Part shown: positions 11,446-23,219 of the stretch, in pieces
Layout: each line of letters opens with the position of its first letter
Numbering within the stretch: the stretch's first letter is position 1
Assembly (NCBI GenBank): GCA_015698045.1
Contig: BLAL01000197.1
Coordinates: 1,054,001-1,118,000 of the forward strand
Source: Rhizophagus clarus
Lineage: Eukaryota > Glomeromycota > Glomeromycetes > Glomerales > Glomeraceae
DNA: 64,000 bases
Direction: 5' to 3'
Translations under genes and position numbers: made by a program
Notes under the pieces: generated by a model
The model's input: only the letters and a program-made list of their open reading frames with translations
Told to the model about the DNA's origin: nothing
Databases searched by the model: none

Positions 11446-14262
11446 ACTAGTCAAAAAAGGACAATTCGGCCTAAATTTGACCAGGTCGAATATAGGTCGA
11501 ATGACGATCTAACCTATGTCAAATTGAGGCTGATTTTTTTGGCGCATTTAGGGTGCCAATTGTCCAACATTCGGAAAGGATATTCAACCAAAATTCGACT
11601 AACATTTAACTATTATTAGTACTACCATTAGTAATTTATTCGACTTAAATTTTAAGACGAACTATGGTCTAATGATAGTCAATTTTTTACTTAATTGCAG
11701 TTTTAAATTTGTGATTTTATTAGATAATATTATATTACAAATTATACTATTATCTATTTAATTACTATTTAATTCTACTCTAATAATGTAAAGACTAATC
11801 TATCTGCCTAGAGATTATTATACCTAAATGATAAAAAATTTCCAATTTTTTTTACTCTAAAAAAATTTGAAGTAACCATCTAAAAAAGTAAAAAATGAAC
11901 AGTTAGTAATATTTGTTAAAATAAAGGAAAATTTAAATTTTTTCTACTTGCCAAATCTCTTGTTCAAGTTTTTAAAATTCAAATCAACTTATCTATTGAA
12001 AACCGTTATAACAATGAAAGAGATTTAATTGGTTTTTTTCTTATACGGTATGTTTTATTTACATTTTTGACCCAGCTATTATTAATTGGTTACTTAAAGA
12101 TTCTCCAGCGTAACAGATTAATAAATATTAAAAAATAAGACAATTTACTCGCTATTTCTGAAATACAAGAATAAGAAAAAAAAAGTTAGAACTTTTTTTA
12201 AAAAAGCTTCAAAATTTTTTTTAAGGCTTTACCTGAAAGTCCAGTGTCCAATTCGAAGCTAATTTCTTTACAAAGAAGAAAAAAAAAGTTAAAACTCTTT
12301 TTTTTAAGTTTTGAAATTTTAAAATTCAAAACTATACTGGATTTCAGTATAAAAATCGGAAACTGGATTCCTATGAAAAAAAAAGTAAAAAAAATAACAA
12401 AATGTTAAATTTCATTAAATTTCGTTAAAAATAATAATAAAAAAACTCACTGAAGGTCTATTGTCTCATACGTTCCAATGTGTCCCTTACCTAAAAAAAT
12501 CTTAGCGTCCAAAGAGAGTCAAAGAGTAACCTAAAAATAATAAAGAATGAACTCGTTAGTTAACTCGCTAAAATAAAAAAATTGAAAACAATAAAAAAAC
12601 TCACTATAAATCTGCGCGTCCAAAGACCCAAAGAACAAATTACTAAAAAAAAGGAAACCTCTAAAAATTAGTAGATATTTCGTAAAAATTATGATTCAAG
12701 AAAAAACCTACCCGTCCAGAACCGTTTAAAAAAAAAGAGAGAAGAGGTTAGCATATATTCCATTAGAACAGTTAGAACATGTAAATTAAATAGGAAAAAA
12801 ACTTACTGAAACGAAGTTCCACACGTCCAAAAAGAACAAGAAACCGCTTAAAAAAATTAAAGACGAACTGTTAATAAGCGTTCGTTAAAATAATTAAAGA
12901 AAAAGAAAGAAACCTTTTGAAATGCCATGTCCAGAAAACCGAAAGAGTCACATAAAAAAGAAAAAATTGAAACATCGCTATAAATGTTTTGTTAAAAACT
13001 GGAAAATGTTTTTTGAGTATTCTTTACAAAAGAGAGATGATTGTAGAGAGAGGGAAGAAGGAAGAAAGGAAGGGAAGAGAAATGGAAGGGAAAGAACAAA
13101 GAAACGAAAGAAAAGAAGTAAAGTGAGTTGAGAGAAAATGTTAAGGGGGAGATTAAGGGGAAGGGAGGGAAGGGGGAGATTTTGTGAATATCAATTATCA
13201 TTAATTAACATGACGATTCATAGATTAATTGTTGATATAATTATTAATGTAGTAAAATAAGAGATTAATTCAACATCCAAAAAGCCGAAGAACAAATTGT
13301 TTTAAAAAAAAAAGAAAAAAGTAATTAGATAGCGTTCTTTAAAAAATGAAATAAAAAATTATTCAAAAATATCTTACCGAATTATTATGTCCAAAAAGCT
13401 GAAAATTCACCTACAAAAGAAAAAAAACTGAAACGTTATTAAACGTTTCATGACTTTCATTAAAAAGTAATTAAGAAAAATAACACCAAATTCTTATCCA
13501 TCTGAGTATCTTGAAGAACTAGCCGTCTGCAAAAAAAACTGTTATTAAAAGTTTGTTAAATAAAATTAAAGAAAAAAAAAGATTTCACTAACTGAGAAGT
13601 CCACCTTCTGGAGTTTTTCCATGCGTCATCGTATTCATAATGTAAACTCCATCCTTTCATTTTCCTTGATGTATCCATCCAAATCACTTAAAAAATGTAA
13701 GAGAACGAACTATTAGAAGCGTCCGTTAAAATAAATAATTAAAGAAAAAAAAAAGAAATGAAAGCTTACCAAAATTTCGTGTCTAAGAAGACCGAAAGGA
13801 CTATCTAAAATAAAAGAAAAAAAGCATTAGGAAACGTTCTGTTAAGTTATTTAACAAAGGTATGAGAGAAATAGGGAAAGGAAAAAGAAAAGACAAAGAA
13901 AATAAAGGGAAAGGGAAAGATGAAGTAAAGGGAAGGATGGAGGATAAAGGAAGGATAGGATGAAGATAGGGGAAGGATGAAGGGAAGGTAAAACGAGGGA
14001 ATGGGAAGGATAAAAGGAAAAAAAGGATGAAAGGGGAAGCATCGTTAAAAGTTTAAATCTAAACTTTTAGATGATGTGTTACGCATACCACCAGTTCAAT
14101 TATACGTGATTTGTGACGCGACGCTCAATTAATGTACACTATTCGACTATGTCAAATAGATATCTAACTGTAGATCATCACTAATTGAGGTCGATTTTTT
14201 TTGATTTTGGTCGAATATAGGCCAAATTTTGTTAAGGCCGAATATTCTTTTTCGACTAGTGT
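11446..14262. mobile_element. Non-autonomous CACTA-type element
   Basis: Terminal inverted repeats start CACTAGTCAAAAAAG at 11,446 and end CTTTTTCGACTAGTG at 14,262, followed inward by TTCGGCC words. The flanks are TAT on both sides, a 3-bp target duplication as expected for CACTA elements. The right 130 bp closely match the right end of the transposase-bearing element ending at 2916, so that lineage is the likely source of mobility. The interior (about 2.8 kb) codes for no transposase and holds a minus-strand array of micro-exon/intron-like units. Confidence 0.75.
12020..13850 (-). repeat. Minus-strand micro-exon/intron-like array inside the CACTA-type element
   Basis: Read on the minus strand, units of about 130-160 bp run in a fixed order. 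First comes a T-rich tract ending in TTTTTAG, then a 35-50 base segment usually containing CTTTTGGAC, then GTAAG or GTGAG, then an AT-rich stretch with an inverted repeat such as ACGAAC...GTTCGT. About ten units are readable (for example donors near 12,450, 12,610, 12,705, 12,805). I see no reading frame that stays open across neighbouring segments. The open frames at 12,922-13,201 and 13,851-14,042 are low-complexity shadows. Confidence 0.5.
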
Positions 14263-14329
14263 ATTGTTAATATTTTTATTTTATTACGTATTTTATATTT
14301 TATTACAATAAATTAATAAGAGGAATAAG

Positions 14330-14905
14330 GGAAACTGCAACCTAAAATAAAGAAAGAAACATTAAAACTGTTTCTTTATTATTCAAAAAATATTCCTCCT
14401 TTCCTCCTTACATTTCAAGTCTGGTTTGTCCAAGGAGTCTGGCAATCTGAAAAAAATAAAGAAAAAAATGTTAGTAATGTTTCTTTAATATTAAAAAAAT
14501 ATCTCCCATTTTTTCTAACTTACATTCCTAAGTCCGATTTGTCTAAGAAGGCCAGCAACCTAAAAAAAACAAAGAAAGAAACGTTAGTAATATTTCTTTA
14601 ATATTAAAAAAAACTCCTGCCTTTTTTAACTTATATTTCCAAGTCTGGTTCATCCAAGAAGGCCGGTAATCTAAAAAAAATAAAGAAAAAAACATTAGTA
14701 ACATTTCTCTAATATTAAAAAAAAATCTCCTGCCCTTTTTAACTTATATTTCTCAAGTCTGGTTCGTCCAAAAAGTCTGGCAACCTAAAAAAACAAAGAA
14801 AGAAAGGTTAGTAACATTTCTTTAATATTAAAAAAAAATTCTCCCATCCCTTCCAACTTACATTTCAAGTCTGGAAGTCTGGCAACCTAAAAAAAAAAAA
14901 AATAA
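14330..14905 (-). repeat. Micro-exon/intron-like array, five to six units of about 118 bp
   Basis: The units are regular. On the minus strand each has a segment of about 40 bases (complement of AAGTCTGG...GTCC and CCGGCAAC), then GTAAGTT or its variant ATAAGTT. About 50 bases later comes a near-perfect palindrome AAAGAAACATTA-TAATGTTTCTTT with TTACTAAC in its centre, and the unit ends in TTTTTTAG. TACTAAC is the classic fungal branch-point box. The block lies just outside the CACTA-type element boundary. Confidence 0.65.
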
Positions 14906-15129
14906 AAAAAAATTACGGTTTAAAAAACTGTAAAAATAGATTGATCATAATAATCAATGATCATCAAATTAAATTACAATTTTTTTTACCTTTATTTTTT
15001 CCTTTCCTTTCATCTTTCTTCTCCTCTTGCCCCTTTTGCTACTTCCTTTCATTCCCTTCCTGGCTTCCTCTTTCTTTCGTCTCCTTTTCCCTCTCTTCTT
15101 TTTTATGTGGCCTTTTGGCTCTTTGATGA

Positions 15130-16040
15130 TGGACTTCGGTAGTTAAAGTTAATATTGTATATATATTTTTTTACTTAATGAACGATTTCTAATGTTCACT
15201 TTCACTTTTTTTTATAGGTGGATAACTTGATCCTTTGTGTAACCTTTAGATAAGTTGTTGTAATATTTTTTTTTCTTTTAAATTTATTTACTTAACGAAT
15301 GATTTTAAATGTTCATTTTCTCTTCTTTTTAGGTATTTCTATTTGTTTCCAGACATCAGAATAATGACAGGTTGTTTTATTTAAGGAGGTTCTTGACACG
15401 TAATAGGTATAGATCTGACTTTTTTTAAAAATACGTTTTTTTTAATGAACTGTTTCTAATAGTTCGTTTGTTATCTTTTTTTAGGCGGGTCTTTCAGTTC
15501 ACTTTAATACAATTTATATGATTCAAGAAAAGTTCGCTCGAACTTTTCTTAAAATAATATAATATACAATTAGTATACAATTCATGTGATCCAAGAAAAG
15601 TTTGCTCAAACTTTTCTTAAAATAATATTACATACAATTCATGTGATCCAAGAAAAGTTTACTTGAACTTTTTTTAATAACTGTATTTTTGAAATTTAAA
15701 TAGTGAGTTTCGCAAAAGTTGTGTTGCAAAACTTAATATATTTTTTAAACATTTCTAATTAAAAATATATTATAGGTTTCAAGCGAACATGAAAATGAAA
15801 ATGGTAAGTTTCACTTATTGTAAAACTGATTATTTTTACTTTTAGTTAATTAGAAATGTTTCTAACGTTTCTTTATTTTTTCTTTTTTTAGCAGTTTGTT
15901 CTTTAAGATTTTTGGATATACAGATTTATAGTGTGTTTTTTATTGATTTTAATTTTTTATTTTCATAAATTATTAATTTATGAATTCGTTTTTTATTTTT
16001 TTTTAGGTTGCCCTTTGACTCTCATATGATGCGAATTTAG
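15130..16040 (+). repeat. Plus-strand micro-exon/intron-like units
   Basis: Four to six units with TTTATAG or TTTTTAG acceptors lie near 15,218, 15,333, 15,485, 15,775 and 16,006. They are separated by AT-rich stretches with AACGA...TGTTCA half-palindromes. A separate direct repeat of about 65 bp built on TGATCCAAGAAAAGTTTGCT occurs three times at 15,520-15,670. No stable reading frame is seen. Confidence 0.45.
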
Positions 16041-16049
16041 GATTTTTTT

Positions 16050-17819
16050 AGGATGCATGATTGTATAGATAATGGTTATAAATAAATAGCGGATAATAAT
16101 AACAAGTGATAATAATATATAGATAGATAAATATTAGATTAAATTTTATATAATATTATAATATGTACATTGCTATAAATAAAAATGTTAATAAAACTAC
16201 TATTATTCAGCCTATTTATCAATAATATTCAGGTAATCGATAGGTAACCGATAGGTGACCAATTTGTGGCTGTTAGTAGAACTTAGAAGCATGTTACATT
16301 GTATTGCTTTATCAACAAATAATTGATCATAAAATGTTATAATATGAAAGATGATTTTGACTTTGTAAAAAAAAAAGATAAAAATTTGCAGCATAATTAA
16401 TATATAAATCCGAATAATTACCAAATAGCCAATAAAATTTAATAATTTTATTAATCATGTGATTGTATAAATTATTTATTTATTTCCATATTTTTTTTTT
16501 TTACCAAAAAACTTTTTTTTTCTTTAAATATTTTATAAAGGTATTTTTTATTGAAATTTTTTTTTCTATTATCATGTTATTCTTAATACTCTTATTAATA
16601 TATTTTTCTAATATATTTCTTCTTTTCACTAATGTTCTAACTAATAACATTCTACTATTGATTTTTTTTACTTGCCCATATAAATAAATAGAAAATATAT
16701 TATTTATCTAAAAATAAATACAAAAGTATGGAGTTTTTTTTCATATTATATTATTCCTATTACTCTTATTAATATATTTTTCTAACATGTTTCCTTTTAC
16801 TAACATTTCTACTAACAATATTCTACTATTAAACATTTTATTCCTTTTCTTTTACTAATACTTCTACTAATACTTCTATTAATATTGTTATCACACATCT
16901 CATCTGTGATAATAACTGACGTACTGTGCTTAAAAAGAGCTTAAGTTTTCAATAATATAACTTTGAATAGAAAGGATTAAAGTTTCTTAAGAGACACGAA
17001 ATGTATAAAATGAAATGTTCACAAATATAATACTCAAACACTACAAACTAACTACTACAAACAAAACACACCACAATAAAATAAAAACAATAACTACTAA
17101 TACTTCAGATAACACAATCTAAACTTTCTGTTAGATTATCCTGGTATTAATCATTTTTTTATTAGAGAAAAATACTGTTCTTTTATATTTTATTCCTAAA
17201 CTACTTGCACATGTAGCAATTTTGGGCCTACAAACTTACCGATAGCACAATTATAATCAATTACAATTAAATTCTTGATTACTATTCTATAAGTTTCACA
17301 TATTCATATAATTCATATGATCTAACAAGTTTTCTTCCTAACTAATTAATTAATTTCACTAATATTATAATAATTAACCTGACACTTATAATTGAATATT
17401 TATGAATCAAATAATAATAATACTAAATATATGTGAGCAACTAATAAAACTATATAAACTAAAGATAAATGTTTCATATTATAATATACTCAGCCATAAC
17501 CATGAGACTTCTACGCAATACACCAGGTGACTTATTTGATCTCCAACTATTTCTATAGGTAACCCTGGTAACAGCTTGAATAATTTTCACCTCTGCCTAA
17601 AATTTTGGTAACAATATTAACACTATAACATAAAAAAAAATTTTTGACATTCCTTTTTTTTTGCTAATACTTAGTGAATTTTTTTTTATAATATTTTTTT
17701 GTATAATTTTTTTATTATTAATTAAAATAAATAAAACTTTTATATAATTAAATGAATTAAATTACTTTAAATTACACATATTTAAATTATAAATTTATTA
17801 ATATTAATATTATAATTGT
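16050..17819. other. AT-rich stretch without recognisable genes
   Basis: There are T-rich and A-rich runs, a direct repeat of a TATTCTACTATT segment (about 16,560-16,670 and 16,740-16,850), and a GATAGGT word group near 16,230. The frames at 16,212-16,424 and 16,463-16,687 have compositions expected of chance frames in T-rich DNA. Confidence 0.4.
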
Positions 17820-18074
17820 TATCTGATATGTACAAAAATTATGTCTGATATGTGCCTATTAATATTCGAGTTTGATTAGTAAATTATAAATATCTGATAT
17901 ATTTCAGTTATATATAGGATATATATTAGATATATATAGGATACTTATTAGCGGTATCTGATAAGTGTCTAATATTTATTATAGTAATATCAGGTACCTA
18001 ATAAATCTATGATATATGACCGATATATGACTGATACCTAACTACCTGATATGTATGAAATATATGACTAGTAT

Positions 18075-18245
18075 TCTAAATAGGTCAGGTTGGGTCAGGT
18101 AATCCGTTTGACCTGACCCAATATTTTTTTTCAGGTCAGGTCAGGTTAGGTAACCTGTCTGATCTGACCTGTTTGACCCATATAATACTTCAGATCAGAT
18201 GGGTCAGTTCAGGTTAATCAGGTCAGATGAGTCAAGCGGGTTATT
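18075..18245. repeat. GACCTG/CAGGTC word cluster (right copy)
   Basis: A dense run of GGTCAGGT, GACCTGACC and GGGTCA words is the counterpart of the cluster at 7081-7215 in the opposite orientation. It lies between the TGACTAGT end at 18,074 and the hairpin array that begins at about 18,290. Confidence 0.7.
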
Positions 18246-18289
18246 AGGAATGTTATTACTTTTTATTAGTAACAAAAAAAAACATTTTT

Positions 18290-20310
18290 CTTATACATTT
18301 CATAATATTTTATGCTTTTAAATTAAAAAAAGCATCTTTTTTAGGCGTTTAATTTTAAAAAAATGCCTTTTTTTAATCGTTTAATTAAAAAACTGCCATT
18401 TTTAGGCATTTAATTGGAAAAGTGCTTTTTCTAAGTACTTAATTAAAAAAATACACTTTTTTCTTAAGCATTTAATTAAAAAATACCATTTTTTTTAAGC
18501 GTTTAATTAAATAAAATGTCTTTTTTAGGCGTTTAATTAAATAAAATGTCTTTTTTAGGCGTTTAATTAAATAAAATGTCTTTTTTAGGCGTTTAATTAA
18601 AAAACGCTTTTTTAAGCAGTTTAATCAGAAAGAAATGAAAGAAATGCTTTTTAAAGTGCTTAATTAGAAAGAAATGAAAGAAATACGTTTTTTTTGTTTA
18701 AGTTAAAAAAAATGCTTTTTTTAAGCGTTTAAGTTAAAAACGCTTTTTTTAAGCGTTTAAGTTAAAAAACGCTTTTTTTAAGCGTTTAAGTTAAAAAACG
18801 CTTTTTTTAAGCGTTTAAGTTAAAAAACGCTTTTTTTAAGCGTTTAAGTTAAAAAACGCTTTTTTTAAGCGTTTAAGTTAAAAAACGCTTTTTTTAAGCG
18901 TTTAAGTTAAAAAACGCTTTTTTTAAGCGTTTAAGTTAAAAAACGCTTTTTTTAAGCGTTTAAGTTAAAAAACGCTTTTTTTAAGCGTTTAAGTTAAAAA
19001 ACGCTTTTTTTAAGCGTTTAAGTTAAAAAACGCTTTTTTTAAGCGTTTAAGTTAAAAAAACGCTTTTTTTAAGCGTTTAAGTTAAAAAAACGCTTTTTTT
19101 AAGCGTTTAAGTTAAAAAAACGCTTTTTTTAAGCGTTTAAGTTAAAAAAACGCTTTTTTTAAGCGTTTAAGTTAAAAAAACGCTTTTTTTAAGCGTTTAA
19201 GTTAAAAAAACGCTTTTTTTAAGCGTTTAAGTTAAAAAAACGCTTTTTTTAAGCGTTTAAGTTAAAAAAACGCTTTTTTTAAGCGTTTAAGTTAAAAAAA
19301 CGCTTTTTTTAAGCGTTTAAGTTAAAAAAACGCTTTTTTTAAGCGTTTAAGTTAAAAAAACGCTTTTTTTAAGCGTTTAAGTTAAAAAAACGCTTTTTTT
19401 AAGCGTTTAAGTTAAAAAAACGCTTTTTTTAAGCGTTTAAGTTAAAAAAAACGCTTTTTTTAAGCGTTTAAGTTAAAAAAACGCTTTTTTTAAGCGTTTA
19501 AGTTAAAAAAACGCTTTTTTTAAGCGTTTAAGTTAAAAAAACGCTTTTTTTAAGCGTTTAAGTTAAAAAAACGCTTTTTTTAAGCGTTTAAGTTAAAAAA
19601 ACGCTTTTTTTAAGCGTTTAAGTTAAAAAAACGCTTTTTTTAAGCGTTTAAGTTAAAAAAACGCTTTTTTTAAGCGTTTAAGTTAAAAAAACGCTTTTTT
19701 TAAGCGTTTAAGTTAAAAAAACGCTTTTTTTAAGCGTTTAAGTTAAAAAAACGCTTTTTTTAAGCGTTTAAGTTAAAAAAACGCTTTTTTTAAGCGTTTA
19801 AGTTAAAAAAACGCTTTTTTTAAGCGTTTAAGTTAAAAAAACGCTTTTTTTAAGCGTTTAAGTTAAAAAAACGCTTTTTTTAAGCGTTTAAGTTAAAAAA
19901 ACGCTTTTTTTAAGCGTTTAAGTTAAAAAAACGCTTTTTTTAAGCGTTTAAGTTAAAAAAACGCTTTTTTTAAGCGTTTAAGTTAAAAAAACGCTTTTTT
20001 TAAGCGTTTAAGTTAAAAAAACGCTTTTTTTAAGCGTTTAAGTTAAAAAAACGCTTTTTTTAAGCGTTTAAGTTAAAAAAACGCTTTTTTAAGCGTTTAA
20101 GTTAAAAAAACGCTTTTTTTAAGCGTTTAAGTTAAAAAAACGCTTTTTTTAAGCGTTTAAGTTAAAAAAACGCTTTTTTAAGCGTTTAAGTTAAAAAAAC
20201 GCTTTTTTTAAGCGTTTAAGTTAAAAAAACGCTTTTTTTAAGCGTTTAAGTTAAAAAAACGCTTTTTTTAAGCGTTTAAGTTAAAAAAACGCTTTTTTTA
20301 AGCGTTTAAG
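18290..20310. repeat. Hairpin minisatellite, 29/30-bp unit, over 60 copies
   Basis: The first 400 bp hold degenerate units, including four copies of a 29-bp AGGCGTTTAATTAAATAAA unit. From about 18,710 to 20,310 there are about 53 nearly identical units, each a palindrome AAACGCTTTTTTTAAGCGTTT followed by AAGTT. Unit length changes stepwise from 29 to 30 bp through one A, giving blocks of identical units. This points to recent local expansion or homogenisation. There are no spacers, so it is not CRISPR-like. It abuts the decayed transposase gene at 20,333. Confidence 0.95.
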
Positions 20311-20332
20311 TGGGAAGATAATGACTGTTTAA

Positions 20333-22257
20333 GGACAAGATGCATGGGTAATTGCCAGTTTGGGCGTTGTCACAGCAGATCTATTCCAAGGTAATGACTT
20401 GGTAGGAGTAATAAGGTATTCTCAATTTAATCAATAATTTTAATAACATTATTTTGTAACAATTATTAAAATTTTTTAAAATGAATTTAGACATAATGCA
20501 AATAAAGGTTGTCGTACCTGTAAAATTGATAAAGGATCATGGAGTGCTCATAATCAGGATATTATAACAATATTACATTATCATCATATTACAGATAAAG
20601 AAATTTCAAAAATTTCTCATGAATCTGTAATTTCAAGAAGAGACCAACTTTGTACAGAATATGGTTTACGATCATCGTCTAGTATTTTAGATAAATTGAA
20701 GTGGGAAAAACATCTACAGACTCCGCAGGATGTTTATCATGCTACCGCGGGAAAAATTGGGCGGCTGTTAAAATTAACTTGTGAATTATTTTCACAAGAA
20801 GGAGAAGATGATTTTATTAAAATTTGGAAAAATTTTGAAATCCCAAAAAAGTAGTCTTGTTTACCTAATCCTATTTCTCATTACAATAGTTTTATAATGT
20901 CCGATCTACTCAGATTAGCTATGATTATGCCATTTGTACTAAATCAGTTTTTAAAAGAATCAAGTCTCAAGCGTAATGAAGCAGTTACCATTCAACAAAG
21001 AATTAATGCATCTCGAATTAGCTTAGTACTAAAAAATATTATAGCTTGTTGGGTACATGTTGCAAAAACTATGAGGACAGTATTTAATAGGGAATTTACG
21101 TCAGATAGCTATGAGGAATTACAGCAATGTCTTGAAGAAGAGTTTTCAATCGTTCCAAAGGTATAATTATAAACTTGAAATTCAGAATATGGAAATAATT
21201 TTTAAATAATTAATATTATTTTATTTTTTTATAGGTTTTTGTTAGTTTTGTTAATTTACCGAATATACATGTATTTATGCATCTTTTGATGCATGCTAAA
21301 ACCTTTGGGACACTTACTAATACCCAAGTGGGTATAAAAGAAATGGTTCATCGTATATTTAAAGGAATAGTACTAAAGACTAATTGCAAAAACATAGATT
21401 TGGATTTATTAAAATGTTACAATACTCTATTTGCAATTCGACATTTAGCAGATGGTGGTATAGATCCAAGATTTAATAGATCTTGTACTGGATTTACAAA
21501 TTCAAATTTTGAAATTTTGGCCAATTATTTCTAAACTGGTATGTTATAGAGGATAAATATTCAATTGAAGAACAAGCTCAAGATAATGATGACACAAAAG
21601 GTAAGATAGTAAGTAGTAATAGTATAATATAATATAATATATACTTTATATTTATTTTTTCACATGTATCTGATCTTTATTTTAGTTGTTTCACCAGTAA
21701 ATTTTATTTCCAATATTTCGTTAAAAAAAAGAATGTCAAAGCAGGAATGTGATTCACTTCTCTTAACTTTGCATAATTTTAAAACTGAGTTGTTTTTATC
21801 TTATGTGGATATGAAATTTGAGGAAGCACTTATAAATGTTTCAACTAGTTGATACAAATTGGCATCATATACATTTGAAGAAAAAAGTGGTATCCTTTCA
21901 AAAGTCTACTTACATCTTGGTGATTTTATCACAATTTATGAAGAAGATTACGAAGAATCTTATGCAGTTATCAAGAGTATCTTTTGACATAAAAGTAATA
22001 ATGATGCATATTATGCCTTTATTGTTGTAGATTGGTTTGAGGATACTGGAGCTGAACATTCGGTATTAAAATGTCCACTTTACCGCCTTTAAACAACAGG
22101 AAATAAATGGAGACGCATTTTTCCAATTACTGTAATAGATAATTTTTAAAAAGTACATTTTATTCATAATTGTAATTCAGAAAGGTGCCAACTATCTAAT
22201 CATGATACCACAAATAGAATTTGGATAAAAAATAATTTTTATTTTACAGCCGTATAA
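20333..22257 (+). pseudogene. Decayed transposase-like gene, 5'-truncated by the hairpin array
   Basis: Coding resumes at 20,333 with WVIASLGVVTADLFQGNDLV and continues with GCRTCK, LLRLAMIMPFVLNQFLK and VGIKEMVHRIFKGIV. A C-terminal segment follows with GDFITIYEEDYEESYAVI (a BAH-like impression only) and a final HNCNSERCQL motif. Exons joined by GT-AG introns: 20,333-20,415, 20,491-21,160, 21,235-21,600 and 21,686-22,257. The family is multicopy in Rhizophagus-like genomes and looks like a CACTA/KDZ-type transposase; I cannot place it more exactly. Damage: a TAG at 20,852 where Trp is likely, a frame change near 21,530 and further stops near 21,850, 21,985 and 22,090. The N-terminal half is absent, cut at the array. 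Confidence 0.65.
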
Positions 22258-22452
22258 TTGTTTGATTATATAAATATATAATTTGTGTCAGTTTTAAAAT
22301 TAACCAATAAAATCACATTAATCATTATGCATGATGTAATATATTAAAATTAACCAATCAAAATTGATTTGTTTATATACATGTGAGATCTAAAATAGCT
22401 AAAATTCGTAATGTTTTGTTTATTTTCAAAAATAAACTTCTCTCTTCTTTAA

Positions 22453-23195
22453 TATTATACTTGTCTTAACACTTTACGGTATTTTCTTCTTTTCTCTTTT
22501 ATCCAAGTTACTTTACTTATCTTTCACAGGTCGAAATTAGTTAAATAGGGTATCAATAGGGTATCAATAGGTTATCAATCGGCTATCAATAGGCTACCCT
22601 ATTGGTAGCCTATTGAACTTGCGCCATAATCCGTCACCAATCAGGCAGGCTGATTGATAACCTATTGATAACCTATTGATACCCTATTGATACCCTATTT
22701 AATAAAAATACCAATAGGATACTAATAGATTATCAATAAGTTATCAATTGGCTATTAATTAGCCTGCCTGATTGGTGACGGATTATGGCGCAAGTTCAAT
22801 AGGCTACCAATAGGGTAGCTTATTGATAGCCGATTGATAACCTATTGATACTCTATTGATACCCTATTTAACTAATTTTGACCTGTGTTTTACAATATTA
22901 ACAATACTTTGGCATTTTAATTTATATATATTATATAGCCACCAACACAAAGACCGTTCGCCAAAAAAACGTATAAGACAAAAAAACTACTTTTAAATAA
23001 ATGGTAAAGCCAAATATTATACTTGTCTTATATTTTAACACTTTATGGTATTTTCTTCTTCTCTCTTTTACTTTACTTAACTTTTACAATATTAAAAATA
23101 CTTTTGCATTTTGGTTTATATTCAATATAACCACCAACATGAAGACTGTTCGCCAAAAAATGCATAAGACAAAAAAACTACTTTCAAATAAATAG
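22453..23195 (+). repeat. Tandem duplication of about 190 bp, one copy interrupted
   Basis: Copy 1 is 22,453-22,524 plus 22,888-23,000 and copy 2 is about 23,016-23,195. Shared landmarks are ATTATACTTGTCTTA, TATTTTCTTCTT, ACAATATTAA, GTTCGCCAAAAAA and AAGACAAAAAAACTACTTT. Copy 1 contains the foldback element, copy 2 is the empty site. The repeated tail could encode a short Lys-rich peptide, but I do not call a gene. Confidence 0.8.
22525..22887. mobile_element. Foldback MITE, 363 bp
   Basis: The ends are CACAGGTC and GACCTGTG. The inverted repeats extend about 150-170 bp each and are full of the words GGGTATCAATA and GGTTATCAAT, so almost the whole element folds on itself around about 22,705. 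The empty copy at about 23,070 reads ACTTTTACAATATT, while the filled copy has ATCTTT and TTTTACAATATT on its two sides. That gives a 3-bp TTT target duplication. No coding. Confidence 0.85.
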
Positions 23196-23219
23196 TGAAA
23201 CTATTAAGCAGGTATGAAA

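Larger units (their letters stand above)
10865..18074. mobile_element. Possible 7.2-kb composite element with inverted TATCAGGTA clusters
   Basis: The left end reads CACTAGTCA and the right end TGACTAGTA, an inverted pair with one transition. Inside each end lies a 200-250 bp cluster of TATCAGGTA/TACCTGATA words (10,885-11,100 and 17,820-18,060) in inverted orientation. Flanks are TTTTAAA (left) and TTCTAAA (right), an imperfect 7-bp match. The interior holds the CACTA-type element at 11,446-14,262 and micro-exon-like arrays, and no transposase. The boundaries are plausible but not proven. Confidence 0.4.

Noticed and set aside
12922-15142. Open frames of 60-70 codons rich in Lys/Arg/Glu or Phe/Ser/Leu
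   Set aside because: They fall in purine- or pyrimidine-rich tracts, overlap on both strands and show no family features.
18710-20310. Regular 30-bp repeats resembling a CRISPR array
   Set aside because: There are no unique spacers, units are directly joined, no cas genes are present, and the setting is a eukaryotic nuclear genome. It is a hairpin minisatellite.
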